A stretch of DNA of 40,632 bases from Brevibacterium linens ATCC 9172 (GCF_900169165.1 NZ_FXYY01000027.1:1-40632); one strand, 5' to 3'. Positions 23,760 through 32,535 are shown, counted from the stretch's first letter. The notes: generated from the sequence alone by a model not told the origin. Made by a program: numbers and translations.

Positions 23760-24839
23760 ATGGGAACGATCGCCGTCATCGGTGCAGGCAACGTCGGACA
23801 GACGATTGCCGGACACATGACGCTTAAAGGGCATTCGGTTCGGATGTACTCCGTATGGGATCGAGAGTTCGATCCGATCCAGGACCGCGGGGGCATCGAA
23901 CTCTTCGGGGAGATCAACGGAAGCGCGATGCCGGAGATGCTCACCACCGATATCGCGACCGCAGTCACCGGTGCCGAGGTCGTCGTCGTCGCCGCACCGG
24001 CCTTCGCGCATCCGGGCCTCTCGGCTTCATTGGCGCAGGTCCTCGAGCCGGACCAGCTCGTCGTCTTCCAGCCCACGGTGCTCGGCAGCGGTGTCGAGCT
24101 GTCCCGGCAGTTCGTCCTGGAGAATCGTCCGCCGAGCCTCATCGCCGAGAGCGCGACGAGTCTCTACACCTGCCGACTGAAGGAACCGGCACGGGTGTAT
24201 GTGGGAGCGGTCAAGGATTCCATCCGGATCTCGAGCCTGCCGAACAGCCGAACTCAGGAGGTCGTCGAACGGCTGGCGAGCTTCTTCGGAGACCACTATT
24301 CCCCTGCCGTCGACAGCCTAGCGGTAGGGCTGAGCAATTCGAACCCGATCTATCACGTTCCGCCGGCAGTGCTCAATTTCAAGACGGTTGAGGACGCCGA
24401 CCGTCTGCCCCAACACACTCTGGTGACTCCACGGATCGCCGAGGCCATCGAGGCTCTCGATCAAGAGAGGTTGTCGCTGTCCTCGACTCTACACACGGAC
24501 ACGACCGGATTCTGGCAGTTCCTCGCCGACGCGTATGGAGTAACTGAAGGATCGTTCGTCGACCGCGTCGTCCAAGGCTATGGTCGGCAGGCGTTCCCAG
24601 AGCCGGATTCGCTCACCCACCGTTACTTCACCGAAGACATCCCCTTCGGGTTGGTCGTCTGGAGCTCGATTGGGAACGAGGTGGGTGTGAAAATGCCGCT
24701 CACCGACGGGTTCATCGCCATCAGCAGCGTGTTGTGTGGAGTCGATTTCAAGGAGACAGGCCGTACCGTCGACTCTCTCGGACTCGCGGGGGCCGGGGTC
24801 GATGAAATTCTTGAGGTCTTTCGCCACGGGACACCTTGA
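23760..24839 (+). CDS. NAD/NADP octopine/nopaline (opine) dehydrogenase-family protein
   Basis: A 359-residue two-domain dehydrogenase. It opens with the Rossmann motif TIAVIGAGNVGQTIAGH (GxGxxG), includes VVVVAAPAFAH typical of the family, and the C-terminal helical domain contains SNSNPIYHVPPAVLNF, whose His and Asn correspond to catalytic positions in octopine dehydrogenase. Such enzymes reductively condense an amino acid with a 2-oxo acid, or run in reverse to degrade the opine. AAAGGA lies upstream of the ATG. Placed after the AbgT transporter and under a divergent GntR regulator, a catabolic role is more likely than synthesis. Confidence 0.8.
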   Translation: MGTIAVIGAGNVGQTIAGHMTLKGHSVRMYSVWDREFDPIQDRGGIELFGEINGSAMPEMLTTDIATAVTGAEVVVVAAPAFAHPGLSASLAQVLEPDQLVVFQPTVLGSGVELSRQFVLENRPPSLIAESATSLYTCRLKEPARVYVGAVKDSIRISSLPNSRTQEVVERLASFFGDHYSPAVDSLAVGLSNSNPIYHVPPAVLNFKTVEDADRLPQHTLVTPRIAEAIEALDQERLSLSSTLHTDTTGFWQFLADAYGVTEGSFVDRVVQGYGRQAFPEPDSLTHRYFTEDIPFGLVVWSSIGNEVGVKMPLTDGFIAISSVLCGVDFKETGRTVDSLGLAGAGVDEILEVFRHGTP

Positions 24840-24856
24840 GACAACAAACAATTATG

Positions 24857-24895
24857 GGCTGTGCCAGGAACCCGTATAAGGCACCTGGCACAGCC
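24857..24895 (+). terminator. hairpin between the converging opine-dehydrogenase and aspA genes
   Basis: A perfect 12-bp stem (GGCTGTGCCAGG / CCTGGCACAGCC; 24857-24868 and 24884-24895) with a 15-nt loop lies between the two stop codons, so it can serve both directions. There is no T-run. Confidence 0.7.
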
Positions 24896-24907
24896 GCTTG
24901 CCGCTTG

Positions 24908-26485
24908 TCACCCCTCCGGGTCGGGAATGATCGGAAGCTCGGTCGTCACCTCATCCCGGGGAACCACCTCGGCGCTGGTGGCGGTGTTGTTCACGGAATC
25001 ATCGGCGGGCATACCGGTCAGACGTTCGGGGCGAAGGATTTCGCCGAGCTCATCGCGCTCGAGCAGTCCGTGCTCGACGACGAGATCGGCGATGGGTTCG
25101 TTCTTCGCCAGTGCTTCCTTCGCGAGCTTCGCCGCGGCGACATAGCCGATGACCGGGGCGAGCGCGGTGATGACGGTGACCGAGCGGTCGACGGTGTCCT
25201 CGATATGCGCCTCGTTGGCGGTGATGCCATTGACGCAGTTGATGCGGAAGGTCTGGGCCGCGCGTTCAAGCCACGTGATCGACTGGAACAGCGAGTGGGC
25301 GATGATCGGTTCGAAGGCGTTGAGCTGCAGCTGTCCGCCTTCGACGGCCATCGACACGGTGACGTCGGCGCCGGCCACGGAGTACGCGACCTGGGACACC
25401 GCCTCGGGGATGACGGGATTGACCTTGCCGGGCATGATCGACGATCCCGCCTGGCGGGCGGGCAGGTTGATCTCACCGATGCCGGCCTGCGGCCCCGAGG
25501 ACAGCAGGCGCAGGTCGTTGGCGATCTTCGACATCTTCAGCGCGCTGCGCTTGAGCGCACCGGAGAAGGTGATGAAGACGCCCGTGTCGGAGGTGGATTC
25601 GACGAGGTCGCCAGCCGTTTTCAGGTCGAGTCCGGTGATCTGCCGCAGGTGCTTGATGACCGCTTCCTTGTACCCGACCGGGGCGTTGATCGAGGTGCCG
25701 ATGGCGGTGGCGCCCATGTTTACCTCGCCGAGGAGGGCGACGGCTTCCTCGAGGCGTTCGACGTCTTCGCGCAGGGTGGTGGCGAAGGCGTTGAACTCCT
25801 GACCGAGCGTCATCGGCACGGCGTCCTGGAGCTGGGTGCGCCCGACCTTGACGATGTGGGCGAACTCGCGGCCCTTCGCGGCGAAGGCATCGGCGAGGAG
25901 CGTGAGTTCGCCGAGGAGGTTCTGCAGTGAGAACGCCAGCGCGATCTTGATCGCGGTCGGGTAGGTGTCGTTCGTCGACTGGCTGTGGTTCGTGTGGTCG
26001 TTGGGGTGGATGAACGCGTAGTCGCCCTTGGACCGGCCGGCGATCTCGAGCGCACGGTTGGTGATGACCTCGTTGGCGTTCATGTTCGTCGAGGTGCCGG
26101 CTCCGCCCTGGACGACGCCGACGGCGAACTGGTCGTGGAGTTTGCCGGCTTTGATCTCTTCGCAGGCCGCGTCGATGAGGTTCGCGCGCTGGTCATCGAG
26201 CGCTCCGATCTCGGCGTTGGCCCGGGCTGCGGCCTGTTTGACGCAGGCGAAGGCGCGGACGAAGTCGGGATAGACGGAGATGGGGCGGCGGGCGATGGGG
26301 AAGTTCTCGTTCGCACGGGCCGTGTGCACTCCCCAGTACGCGGTGTCGGGGATCTCGAGGCTGCCGATCGAGTCGGTCTCGGTGCGGGTGGGGAAGTTCT
26401 GGCTGGTGGGGATCTGGCTCGTCGTCGGCGAGGTGAGGGGAAGAGAGGCGGTGTTGGGGTCTGCGGAGGCGTTCGACTCAGTCAT
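24908..26485 (-). CDS. aspA: aspartate ammonia-lyase (aspartase)
   Basis: A 525-residue fumarase/aspartase-superfamily enzyme. After a ~35-residue Ser/Thr/Pro-rich N-terminal tail come the conserved regions GGAGTSTNMNANEV (128-141), HPNDHTNHSQSTNDTYP (160-176) and the signature GSSIMPGKVNP (347-357), the flexible loop carrying the catalytic Ser. The TNMNANE and HPNDHVN-like motifs favour aspartase over fumarase, which has related but distinct text; class II fumarase cannot be fully excluded. It deaminates L-aspartate to fumarate and ammonia. The N- and C-terminal extensions are longer than in E. coli AspA (478 residues). The gene is monocistronic. Confidence 0.88.
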   Translation of the reverse strand: MTESNASADPNTASLPLTSPTTSQIPTSQNFPTRTETDSIGSLEIPDTAYWGVHTARANENFPIARRPISVYPDFVRAFACVKQAAARANAEIGALDDQRANLIDAACEEIKAGKLHDQFAVGVVQGGAGTSTNMNANEVITNRALEIAGRSKGDYAFIHPNDHTNHSQSTNDTYPTAIKIALAFSLQNLLGELTLLADAFAAKGREFAHIVKVGRTQLQDAVPMTLGQEFNAFATTLREDVERLEEAVALLGEVNMGATAIGTSINAPVGYKEAVIKHLRQITGLDLKTAGDLVESTSDTGVFITFSGALKRSALKMSKIANDLRLLSSGPQAGIGEINLPARQAGSSIMPGKVNPVIPEAVSQVAYSVAGADVTVSMAVEGGQLQLNAFEPIIAHSLFQSITWLERAAQTFRINCVNGITANEAHIEDTVDRSVTVITALAPVIGYVAAAKLAKEALAKNEPIADLVVEHGLLERDELGEILRPERLTGMPADDSVNNTATSAEVVPRDEVTTELPIIPDPEG

Positions 26486-26541
26486 AGTGGTTTCACAATC
26501 TCACATTTCGGCCGCCGACCGAAGGAGAGATCGGTGTGAGA

Positions 26542-26865
26542 TCAGGAACCGAAGTAGTAGTCCGAGTGGGCCGCGCAACGGGGGTTGAAAGGCGCGTGGC
26601 ATTCGGGGCAGCTGTCGGCTGCTTTGTAGGCCGTGATCGTCAGTTCGCTCCAGCAGTTTCCGCACAGGACGGCGGGCTGGTCGAACTTCTCCCCTGGCCA
26701 TTGCTGCGCGGGATGATCGACAGTCTCAGAGTGGCAAAGGTGGCAAGGATAGTAGCGGTCGCAACAGGCGAAGCGGATGGCGATGATGTCGAGTTCGGTG
26801 GCGTAGTGAACGCACCGAGTGTGCTCGTCGACGGTCGGGCCGAATACTTCGGGAGTCCCCGCCAT
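26542..26865 (-). CDS. CHY zinc-finger protein
   Basis: About 107 residues with the full CHY-type zinc-finger pattern: HTRCVHYATELDIIAIRFAC, then CDRYYPCHLCHSE, then LCGNCWSELT, SCPECHAPFNPRC and AHSDYYF. The Cys and His residues would bind about three zinc ions. Bacterial members are small stand-alone proteins; the yeast relative Hot13 is a mitochondrial redox factor. The frame opens farther upstream (26997), but the ATG at 26865 has AAGGATGGG before it and starts at the family's usual N-terminus. Confidence 0.85.
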   Translation of the reverse strand: MAGTPEVFGPTVDEHTRCVHYATELDIIAIRFACCDRYYPCHLCHSETVDHPAQQWPGEKFDQPAVLCGNCWSELTITAYKAADSCPECHAPFNPRCAAHSDYYFGS

Positions 26866-26995
26866 TGCTCGCCCATCCTTCCTGCATGTCGCGACGAGAG
26901 CTGGTCCTGGTCCGATCCAGCCTAGCCGCTGCGGTTCGCCACCTGGTTCGGTGATCATCCCAGTAGAGTGGAAGACCCCGAGCCGATGAGGATCC

Positions 26996-28039
26996 ATGCC
27001 GCAGATAGACGATTACGTTCGCCCTTTCGCCGAGGTGGCGCTGAGCAACATCACCCGTGAGTATCCGTTCGCCTCCCATCATCTGGCGCGGAGTTTGGCC
27101 GACATCGTGCCCGCGGTGGAGAAGCACCCGGCGTTCGCGAACTCCTATGACTGGCATTCGAGCGTGCACATGCACTACCTGCTGGTGTCGCTGCTGGAGA
27201 CCGAAGAGGCCCACGGTGCGAGCTGGCGCGATCGTGCCCTCGAGGTTCTGTCGTCGCACCTGAGTGAGGAGAATATGCTCGCCGAGGCGGCCTTCCTCCG
27301 TGAGAATCCTTCGTGGGAGCGGCCGTATGGCTGGGCGTGGGCGGTCGAACTCAATCGGGTCCTCAATGCCAGCGACGTTTCAGAGTTGCGTGCGCTTGGT
27401 ACTCACACGCAGGTGCTCGCTGAGACCGTCTTCGACCTCGTGACCGCCTGGTTGCCGAAGGTCGCTGAGCCGGTGCGGCATGGGGTGCATTCGAACACGG
27501 CGTTCGGTTTGCGCCGAATTCTCCTCGGGGCTCGGGCTGCAGACCGGCGGGATGTCGTCGATGCCATCGCGGGTGCAGCGCGTCGATTCTTCACCGAGGA
27601 TGCTGCGTGGAGCTTCACTCAGGAGCGTAGCGGTCACGATTTCCTCTCCCCCGGCTTGTGCGAAGCCGACCTCATGGCGGAAGTGCTCACCGACGACAAA
27701 CTGGCGACGTGGTTACCTGAGTTTCTATCCGAACTCTCGCCGGAGTCACCAGCGCTCACACCGGTCAAGGTCCTCGACCCAACTGACGGCCAACAGAGCC
27801 ACCTCTACGGTTTGGGCCTCTCGGTCGCGGCGTCAGTGATGCGATTGGCGCCGAGGCTCGAAGCGATTGCGGAGAACACTGGCGATGATGAATTCGTGGC
27901 TCAGGCCAAGGACATGCTCACTAGGATCGACCCGTTGATGTCGCCGGGACTCGAAGCAGCGGTGTCAGACGAATACGTGTCGTCCCACTGGATCGCGACC
28001 TTTGCATGGGAAGCCATTCAGACGAACCCGGACAAGTAA
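26996..28039 (+). CDS. DUF2891 family protein
   Basis: A 347-residue soluble protein of the DUF2891 family. It shows regularly spaced helical segments typical of an alpha/alpha toroid: HPAFANSYDWHSSVHMHYLL (about 44-63), ERPYGWAWAVELNRVL, GVHSNTAFGLRRILLGAR, ERSGHDFLSPGLCEADLMAE and SSHWIATFAWEAI at the end. The conserved His and acidic residues in these segments resemble those of glycan- or sugar-processing toroid enzymes, but the family has no demonstrated activity that I know of. Codon use matches the chromosome, and the AT-rich defence island begins just after it. Confidence 0.8.
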   Translation: MPQIDDYVRPFAEVALSNITREYPFASHHLARSLADIVPAVEKHPAFANSYDWHSSVHMHYLLVSLLETEEAHGASWRDRALEVLSSHLSEENMLAEAAFLRENPSWERPYGWAWAVELNRVLNASDVSELRALGTHTQVLAETVFDLVTAWLPKVAEPVRHGVHSNTAFGLRRILLGARAADRRDVVDAIAGAARRFFTEDAAWSFTQERSGHDFLSPGLCEADLMAEVLTDDKLATWLPEFLSELSPESPALTPVKVLDPTDGQQSHLYGLGLSVAASVMRLAPRLEAIAENTGDDEFVAQAKDMLTRIDPLMSPGLEAAVSDEYVSSHWIATFAWEAIQTNPDK

Positions 28040-28090
28040 CTCGGCCGTCCAAACTCGGACCACGAATATCTGCCGTCTCAGTGCTTCAAG

Positions 28091-28525
28091 TTACCGGGTC
28101 GCTTGCTTCCAGGCCGCTTCAATACGATCCGCAGCGGCGCTGGAGTCTTCATGCTCCCATACCCGCATCACAGTCCATCCCTTATCCAACAATGTCTGGT
28201 TAACTGCCTTGTCACGAGCTGCATTTCGACCAATTTTCGTTGACCAATAATCCGTGTTCGTCTTGGGCATGAAGAAATGCTCCGGGCATCCGTGCCAGAA
28301 GCAACCGTCGACGAACACAGCGATTTTTGCCTTAGTGAACACCAGGTCAGCCCGCGACCTGACACCTTTCATGGGAGAACTGTCCACACGGAAACGCAGT
28401 CCACGCGAGTGCAGGATCGAACGCAAAGCCAGCTCTGGCTTGGTGTCTCGACGCCGGTTCGCTCGCATCGTACGCCTTGCGTGTTCAGATGATGCCCACG
28501 ACTCATGTCCTCCCCTATGCAACAT
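28091..28525 (-). CDS. vsr: very short patch repair endonuclease (Vsr)
   Basis: A 144-residue protein with all Vsr landmarks: SWASSEHARRTMRANRRRDT, KPELALRSILHSRGLRFRV, RADLVFTKAKIAVFVDG (D60 is the equivalent of the catalytic Asp of E. coli Vsr), CFWHGCPEHF (zinc/active-site region) and the terminal VWEHE. It nicks 5' of T:G mismatches created by deamination of 5-methylcytosine, limiting mutation caused by the C5-methyltransferase encoded in this island. It is last in the leftward operon. The start is uncertain: the ATG at 28525 lies within a tandem repeat, and an AGGGGAGGA sequence sits inside the frame just before an out-of-frame ATG. Confidence 0.92.
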   Translation of the reverse strand: MLHRGGHESWASSEHARRTMRANRRRDTKPELALRSILHSRGLRFRVDSSPMKGVRSRADLVFTKAKIAVFVDGCFWHGCPEHFFMPKTNTDYWSTKIGRNAARDKAVNQTLLDKGWTVMRVWEHEDSSAAADRIEAAWKQATR

Positions 28526-28557
28526 TACTCATAAGCCTATGCAACATTACTCATAAG
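28514..28557 (-). repeat. perfect 22-bp tandem duplication upstream of vsr
   Basis: 28514-28535 and 28536-28557 are identical and directly adjacent. They fill almost the whole 38-bp gap between the DUF6339-like stop (28564) and the vsr start, and each copy contains an ATG preceded by TATGAGTA. The second copy's ATG is out of frame with vsr. Confidence 0.9.
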
Positions 28558-28563
28558 GACACC

Positions 28564-29772
28564 TCACATCCCCAACGCCATATACGCGGCATTGATGACT
28601 CGTTCTGGCACGTTCAGGTCTTTGAAGCGATTGGTGGTCTCGGTTTGTGTATTGTAAGCAGAAATACGAAGGGCTGATGCGGCGACGGACTGCTGGCTCA
28701 TCGTCAGCGAGGCCCAATTCTCAATCAGCATTTCAAGCCTAGCGCTAAGTTGCCGTGATCTATGTGGACGGAAGTTTCCACGGAGTACGTCCGAAGACCG
28801 TTCCAACAGGTATCTCGCCTCTTTGAAGTCGCACGCACCCAAAGTGTTCATCACCATCCTCCGATGGTCGCCAGCGAGCCTTAGATAATCTTCTTCCACA
28901 ACCGACAGGTTGCCAGACGGAGGAGGCTGCCGTGAGCTCTCGATAGACGGCCGAGCTCCGGAACAATCCGGACCGTTCTTATTAGAGCCAGAAGAGCCGG
29001 TTTTGGATTTCTCGACAAACGCACGATCAAAACAATCCGCAATCATGCGAGAAACGACGTCTCGGCTCAATGCCTCCACCGCGATACGACCACATGCCTG
29101 GCCGACAAGCCGTAATCCGCGACGCAAAACTTCACGATTGTACCCGTTTCGGCGCTTTGTCCGAATCGCCTCCTGCGCGATGATCTGACTGAGAAAACTA
29201 TTACCAAGTAGAGTGATACGATCTGTCAGCTGCACGAATTCGTCCTCTTCAAAGACTTTACATGCCTCGACACCGAGCAAGTCCTGCCGGAACCACGCCT
29301 GGCGGAAAACATTTCTCCTTACCAACTTAAGTCGGTGCACTCTCTGACGACCACCCTCTACCTCGGCTTTTGCACTTGGCTCGTTGCCGGGCCAACGCCA
29401 AATAGCTACATCCGGCAGCACCCGAAGCGTAAGGAAGTTCCACACCTGAGCCAATGAGGCTTCGACTTCTAGCATTGGCATTTCTTGTGCAAACACCAAA
29501 GCAAGCTCTCGATCAAATTCCAGTTTATTATCTTTGACTATTGCGCTCGGAAATCCATAATGAGACGCCAAACGAATCACCTTCTCGCGAAGATCGCCAA
29601 GTTTTGCACTATCGACCCGGAACGCTCCCGTCTCATAGAATCTCACAGAGTCGACTGACAGATTTACTAAATCTGTCGCTTCATCCACTCCTCCGTTCAG
29701 AAGAACGTCAAACTCGGCCTCAGCCTCAGAAGGATCAATTCTCGGCCAGACTGGCACTGGCAATTCAGCCAT
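28564..29772 (-). CDS. DUF6339-like protein of the Z1/GHKL operon
   Basis: About 402 residues, mainly helical, with no membrane segment. Features: a central VHRLKLVRRNVFRQAWFRQD and KVFEEDEFVQLTDRITLLGN that recall DUF6339, a family seen beside Z1-domain genes; then a Ser/Gly/Pro-rich linker (about 290-320) and a C-terminal helical segment (EDYLRLAGDHRRMVMNTLGA). No nuclease or ATPase motif is recognisable. The ATG at 29772 overlaps the previous stop by 8 nt; the frame also permits a TTG at 29784. It is probably a structural or target-sensing subunit of the complex, which is inference. Confidence 0.7.
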   Translation of the reverse strand: MAELPVPVWPRIDPSEAEAEFDVLLNGGVDEATDLVNLSVDSVRFYETGAFRVDSAKLGDLREKVIRLASHYGFPSAIVKDNKLEFDRELALVFAQEMPMLEVEASLAQVWNFLTLRVLPDVAIWRWPGNEPSAKAEVEGGRQRVHRLKLVRRNVFRQAWFRQDLLGVEACKVFEEDEFVQLTDRITLLGNSFLSQIIAQEAIRTKRRNGYNREVLRRGLRLVGQACGRIAVEALSRDVVSRMIADCFDRAFVEKSKTGSSGSNKNGPDCSGARPSIESSRQPPPSGNLSVVEEDYLRLAGDHRRMVMNTLGACDFKEARYLLERSSDVLRGNFRPHRSRQLSARLEMLIENWASLTMSQQSVAASALRISAYNTQTETTNRFKDLNVPERVINAAYMALGM

Positions 29773-30688
29773 TTGCGACCTCAATATTCAGAAAGCGCTG
29801 GATCTCTACATCCAGTTCCGCCCATCGAAATTCCGCTTGATTCTTCAACATCTCGATATCTCCACCGAGGAGGAGCAAGTCCGATTCCATCGCCGATCCC
29901 AGCGAGCCGTCTGGAAAACGAGATTGCGAAGCAGTCTCAGATGCGTCAAAAAATACGGATTCTAGATCATCGACGTCTAGCAACGCTCTGCGAACAAGCT
30001 CTCGATGCAAATCCAACATCAGTGACGCTAACAAAACCTGACCCTGAGCTCCACCATTCCCATCCAGCATATCGGAAATTGCCGGGTTCGCCTGATTGAG
30101 GTTAATTCTAACTGCTATATCCACAGGGAGAGTCAAATCCTCATGATTGATCCAAATATGCCATCTTGCATTGGAGCTGCCAGAAAATGGTGGCTCGCCG
30201 TCTGGAATAATTACCACCGGAAGGCGAGGAGCATCACCTTCAAGTCTGACTTCAATAGACTCTTCCCAAAGGATTGCTCCTATCTCATTTGGCGCAAAGC
30301 GGTCGCTGGCCAAACCCGGCTCGAGCATAATTACCTTTGCTCCCAACCTAAGATTGCCGCCGACGGTTCCACGTGGAATTTGGACAATCGAAGTTACTTC
30401 GCGAGCCTCAATCGGGACCACCTCAGCGACTCCGCTTCGCCCTACTTTCTGCGTAGACCAACTCAACGAAAGCCCAATTGTGGCGTCATCAGACACACCC
30501 GCCGTATGAAGTAAAAGAGGGATGTCGGCCTGCAACTTCAATGTCGCTGAAAACGGGTGGAAATAGCTCCAGTCCGGGAGAAACTGAGGACTCTTAAGTG
30601 CGACTCCATCAGTTACTTCTATTTCCCAGCTGAGAATGGAGGCAGCTTCGGTTGAGGACATACGATAGCCACGACTCAATGCGCTCAT
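29765..30688 (-). CDS. uncharacterised protein of the Z1/GHKL operon
   Basis: A 307-residue protein I do not recognise. The first ~150 residues look beta-rich (LSWEIEVTDGVALKSPQFLP, SATLKLQADIPLLLHTAG, TIGLSLSWSTQKVG, VTSIVQIPRG, IEVRLEGDAP). The second half is more helical (GQVLLASLMLDLHRELVRRA, EMLKNQAEFRWAELDVEIQR). No PD-(D/E)XK, HNH or ATP-binding motif is seen. The start overlaps the GHKL gene's stop by ATGA and its own end overlaps the DUF6339-like start by 8 nt, so stoichiometric co-translation with the ATPase is expected. A role as an adaptor between the GHKL ATPase and its partners is a guess. Confidence 0.75.
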   Translation of the reverse strand: MSALSRGYRMSSTEAASILSWEIEVTDGVALKSPQFLPDWSYFHPFSATLKLQADIPLLLHTAGVSDDATIGLSLSWSTQKVGRSGVAEVVPIEAREVTSIVQIPRGTVGGNLRLGAKVIMLEPGLASDRFAPNEIGAILWEESIEVRLEGDAPRLPVVIIPDGEPPFSGSSNARWHIWINHEDLTLPVDIAVRINLNQANPAISDMLDGNGGAQGQVLLASLMLDLHRELVRRALLDVDDLESVFFDASETASQSRFPDGSLGSAMESDLLLLGGDIEMLKNQAEFRWAELDVEIQRFLNIEVANG

Positions 30689-32535
30689 TCCGCTACCTTC
30701 TTCGACTCGATACCTACTCGCACAGACACCGCGACATCGCGACTATGCGCAACGCGAAGCCAAAGATCAGCGCCATCAATCGTGTCGCTCAGCAAGATGC
30801 CTTTCGCGTCAGTCGATACTTCATTTCCGGCGGCGAACCAGCCTCGAATTTGGACATCTTCCGATTCCGGGCTCGAGTCCTCGCCCGCTTCCGTCATTAC
30901 ACGAACCTGTGGGCGAACCAATAGATCGGACATGTCGACCCCTTTAGCGACAGCCACAGAAATCGGGAACTCGACCAATACCAACTCTGAGTCCGCATTT
31001 ACAAACTTAGGAGGGCCGTCTACTTGTGCGGTAGCCCGTTTCGCCCGACCTCCGCCCACCTTCTTCCTTGACGGCGAGGGGGTAGGCGACAACTCTGCTC
31101 CCGAACCCGATAGTCCGATGAGCGACGAGCCGAGCAATCTGCTCACTTTCGAAACACCGAATGCGCCTTCACCCTGGCTATTTGGAGCCTGTAGCTTCGA
31201 CTTCGGCCCAGTAGCTTCGTCAATTGAATCAAGCGTCCAAGCAATTGGACGTGACTTGGACCTACCGTGCTCTCGCTTCCAATTATCGTGCGTCACGGGT
31301 TCGCTCATTGCGAAAATTCGTTCTACTTCAGTATCGGAATCAGCTACGAAAACTCCGACACGTGGCATACCGTGCTCCGGTGGTTTCACAGATTTGTAGT
31401 CGACTATGAAACGGGGCCCGCGCATCAGGGCCACTCGATTGTTCATAGCAGGCCTAGCTTCGCTGACGTAGATGTTCTTCAATGCCAACCAGCCGGTCTG
31501 AGCTCTTTCGGAATCTGTCGGCGTACGTTCCACGCTAAGTGTAAACGGCACCGCAGAATCTGCTTGCGCTTGTCGAGCCAGAATTGCTCTATAAGCTTCT
31601 GCAAACGGTTGGTAGTCCGGATCGTTGTCGATTGAAACCTCTTTGCCTATTCCATCTTCGAACACGCCGAAGGAAATAGTGCTAGATCCGTCGGTTTCCA
31701 CCATGTGGGGCCACGCCCACCTTTTCATAGCACGGACTAGAGCGTCGGCAATCCCAGCCTTCGATTCGGCAGCCGAGTTCGTACCTGCCTCACGCGGCAG
31801 AAGTATCCCAATCGACGTTCCAGTCACGTCTTGAGGAAGATCTATTCCGAGCTGGATCGCAAGTCCTCTCGCCGGTTCGCCTTCGACCGGTTCTACGCGC
31901 TTTGCGCCATTGCTGAGATCAACTCGCCCCCACCATTGTCTTCCGGTAAATCTGTAGCCCTCTTCCTCATGTTGTTCAGAGACGGATGCGGCGATAAACC
32001 GAGAATTCAGTTGGCCACCGGAATCTCTATACTGGGAGTACACCAAACAGGTTGATACAGAGCTCGCGGAATACAGAATCCCCTTGCCGAGTCCGTAGGT
32101 TCCGCCGCCAACTTCACGACGAGCATCCCTCCCAATGTCGAATATGAAATTTCTGAAATCCGACTTCACAGTTTCGCTAATGGCAGCCGAGGCGTCAGTT
32201 GGTCCGCCGAGACCTCGAGTATCCCTGTCTTGCAGAATAAGCACCGTCATGTCATTAGAATTTAGAGCCGCTCTTAGCCCGGAGTTGGCAACTCCTGACG
32301 CATCACGAAACACCTGATCTCTGAGCACCTGCTGTTCAGCGGATGAAAATGAGCGGACATAAGCATCGAAATCGATCTTATCTCCAGTTCTGGCATCCCA
32401 TGAATTCTGTACCGCTTCTTTGAACAGCACGTCCCAGAAATCAGCTTTTGGCTTGCCCAGCGCCCGTTTTGTAGCACTCGCGTCGATTGCTCCTGTGGGA
32501 GGAAAAGGTTCTGAGAAACGGTCTAATCTAGTCAT
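30685..32535 (-). CDS. GHKL ATPase of the MORC-like (paraMORC) group
   Basis: A 616-residue protein with an N-terminal GHKL fold. The N-box WDVLFKEAVQNSWDART (E40, N44) binds Mg-ATP. The D-box VLILQDRDTRGLGGPT (D103) is a variant of the usual DxGxG. The lid motif GGGTYGLGKGILYSAS (about 143-158) matches GxxGxG. A transducer-like middle region follows, and the C-terminal ~200 residues (SPTPSPSRKKVGGGRAKRAT linker, then a beta-rich domain) have no named family. GHKL ATPases dimerise on ATP and clamp or remodel DNA-protein complexes (MutL, gyrase, MORC). The ATG at 32535 overlaps the Z1 stop by 8 nt. Its place after a Z1 helicase matches the restriction-linked MORC relatives described by comparative genomics. 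Confidence 0.85.
   Translation of the reverse strand: MTRLDRFSEPFPPTGAIDASATKRALGKPKADFWDVLFKEAVQNSWDARTGDKIDFDAYVRSFSSAEQQVLRDQVFRDASGVANSGLRAALNSNDMTVLILQDRDTRGLGGPTDASAAISETVKSDFRNFIFDIGRDARREVGGGTYGLGKGILYSASSVSTCLVYSQYRDSGGQLNSRFIAASVSEQHEEEGYRFTGRQWWGRVDLSNGAKRVEPVEGEPARGLAIQLGIDLPQDVTGTSIGILLPREAGTNSAAESKAGIADALVRAMKRWAWPHMVETDGSSTISFGVFEDGIGKEVSIDNDPDYQPFAEAYRAILARQAQADSAVPFTLSVERTPTDSERAQTGWLALKNIYVSEARPAMNNRVALMRGPRFIVDYKSVKPPEHGMPRVGVFVADSDTEVERIFAMSEPVTHDNWKREHGRSKSRPIAWTLDSIDEATGPKSKLQAPNSQGEGAFGVSKVSRLLGSSLIGLSGSGAELSPTPSPSRKKVGGGRAKRATAQVDGPPKFVNADSELVLVEFPISVAVAKGVDMSDLLVRPQVRVMTEAGEDSSPESEDVQIRGWFAAGNEVSTDAKGILLSDTIDGADLWLRVAHSRDVAVSVRVGIESKKVAE

Noticed and set aside
24836..25930. 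364-codon + strand ORF opposite aspA
   Set aside because: Antisense to a gene with the full aspartase signature; composition typical of a shadow frame.
29765..30688. PD-(D/E)XK nuclease subunit (DUF4420 type) often found beside Z1 proteins
   Set aside because: No D...(D/E)xK pattern could be located, so it was left as unrecognised.
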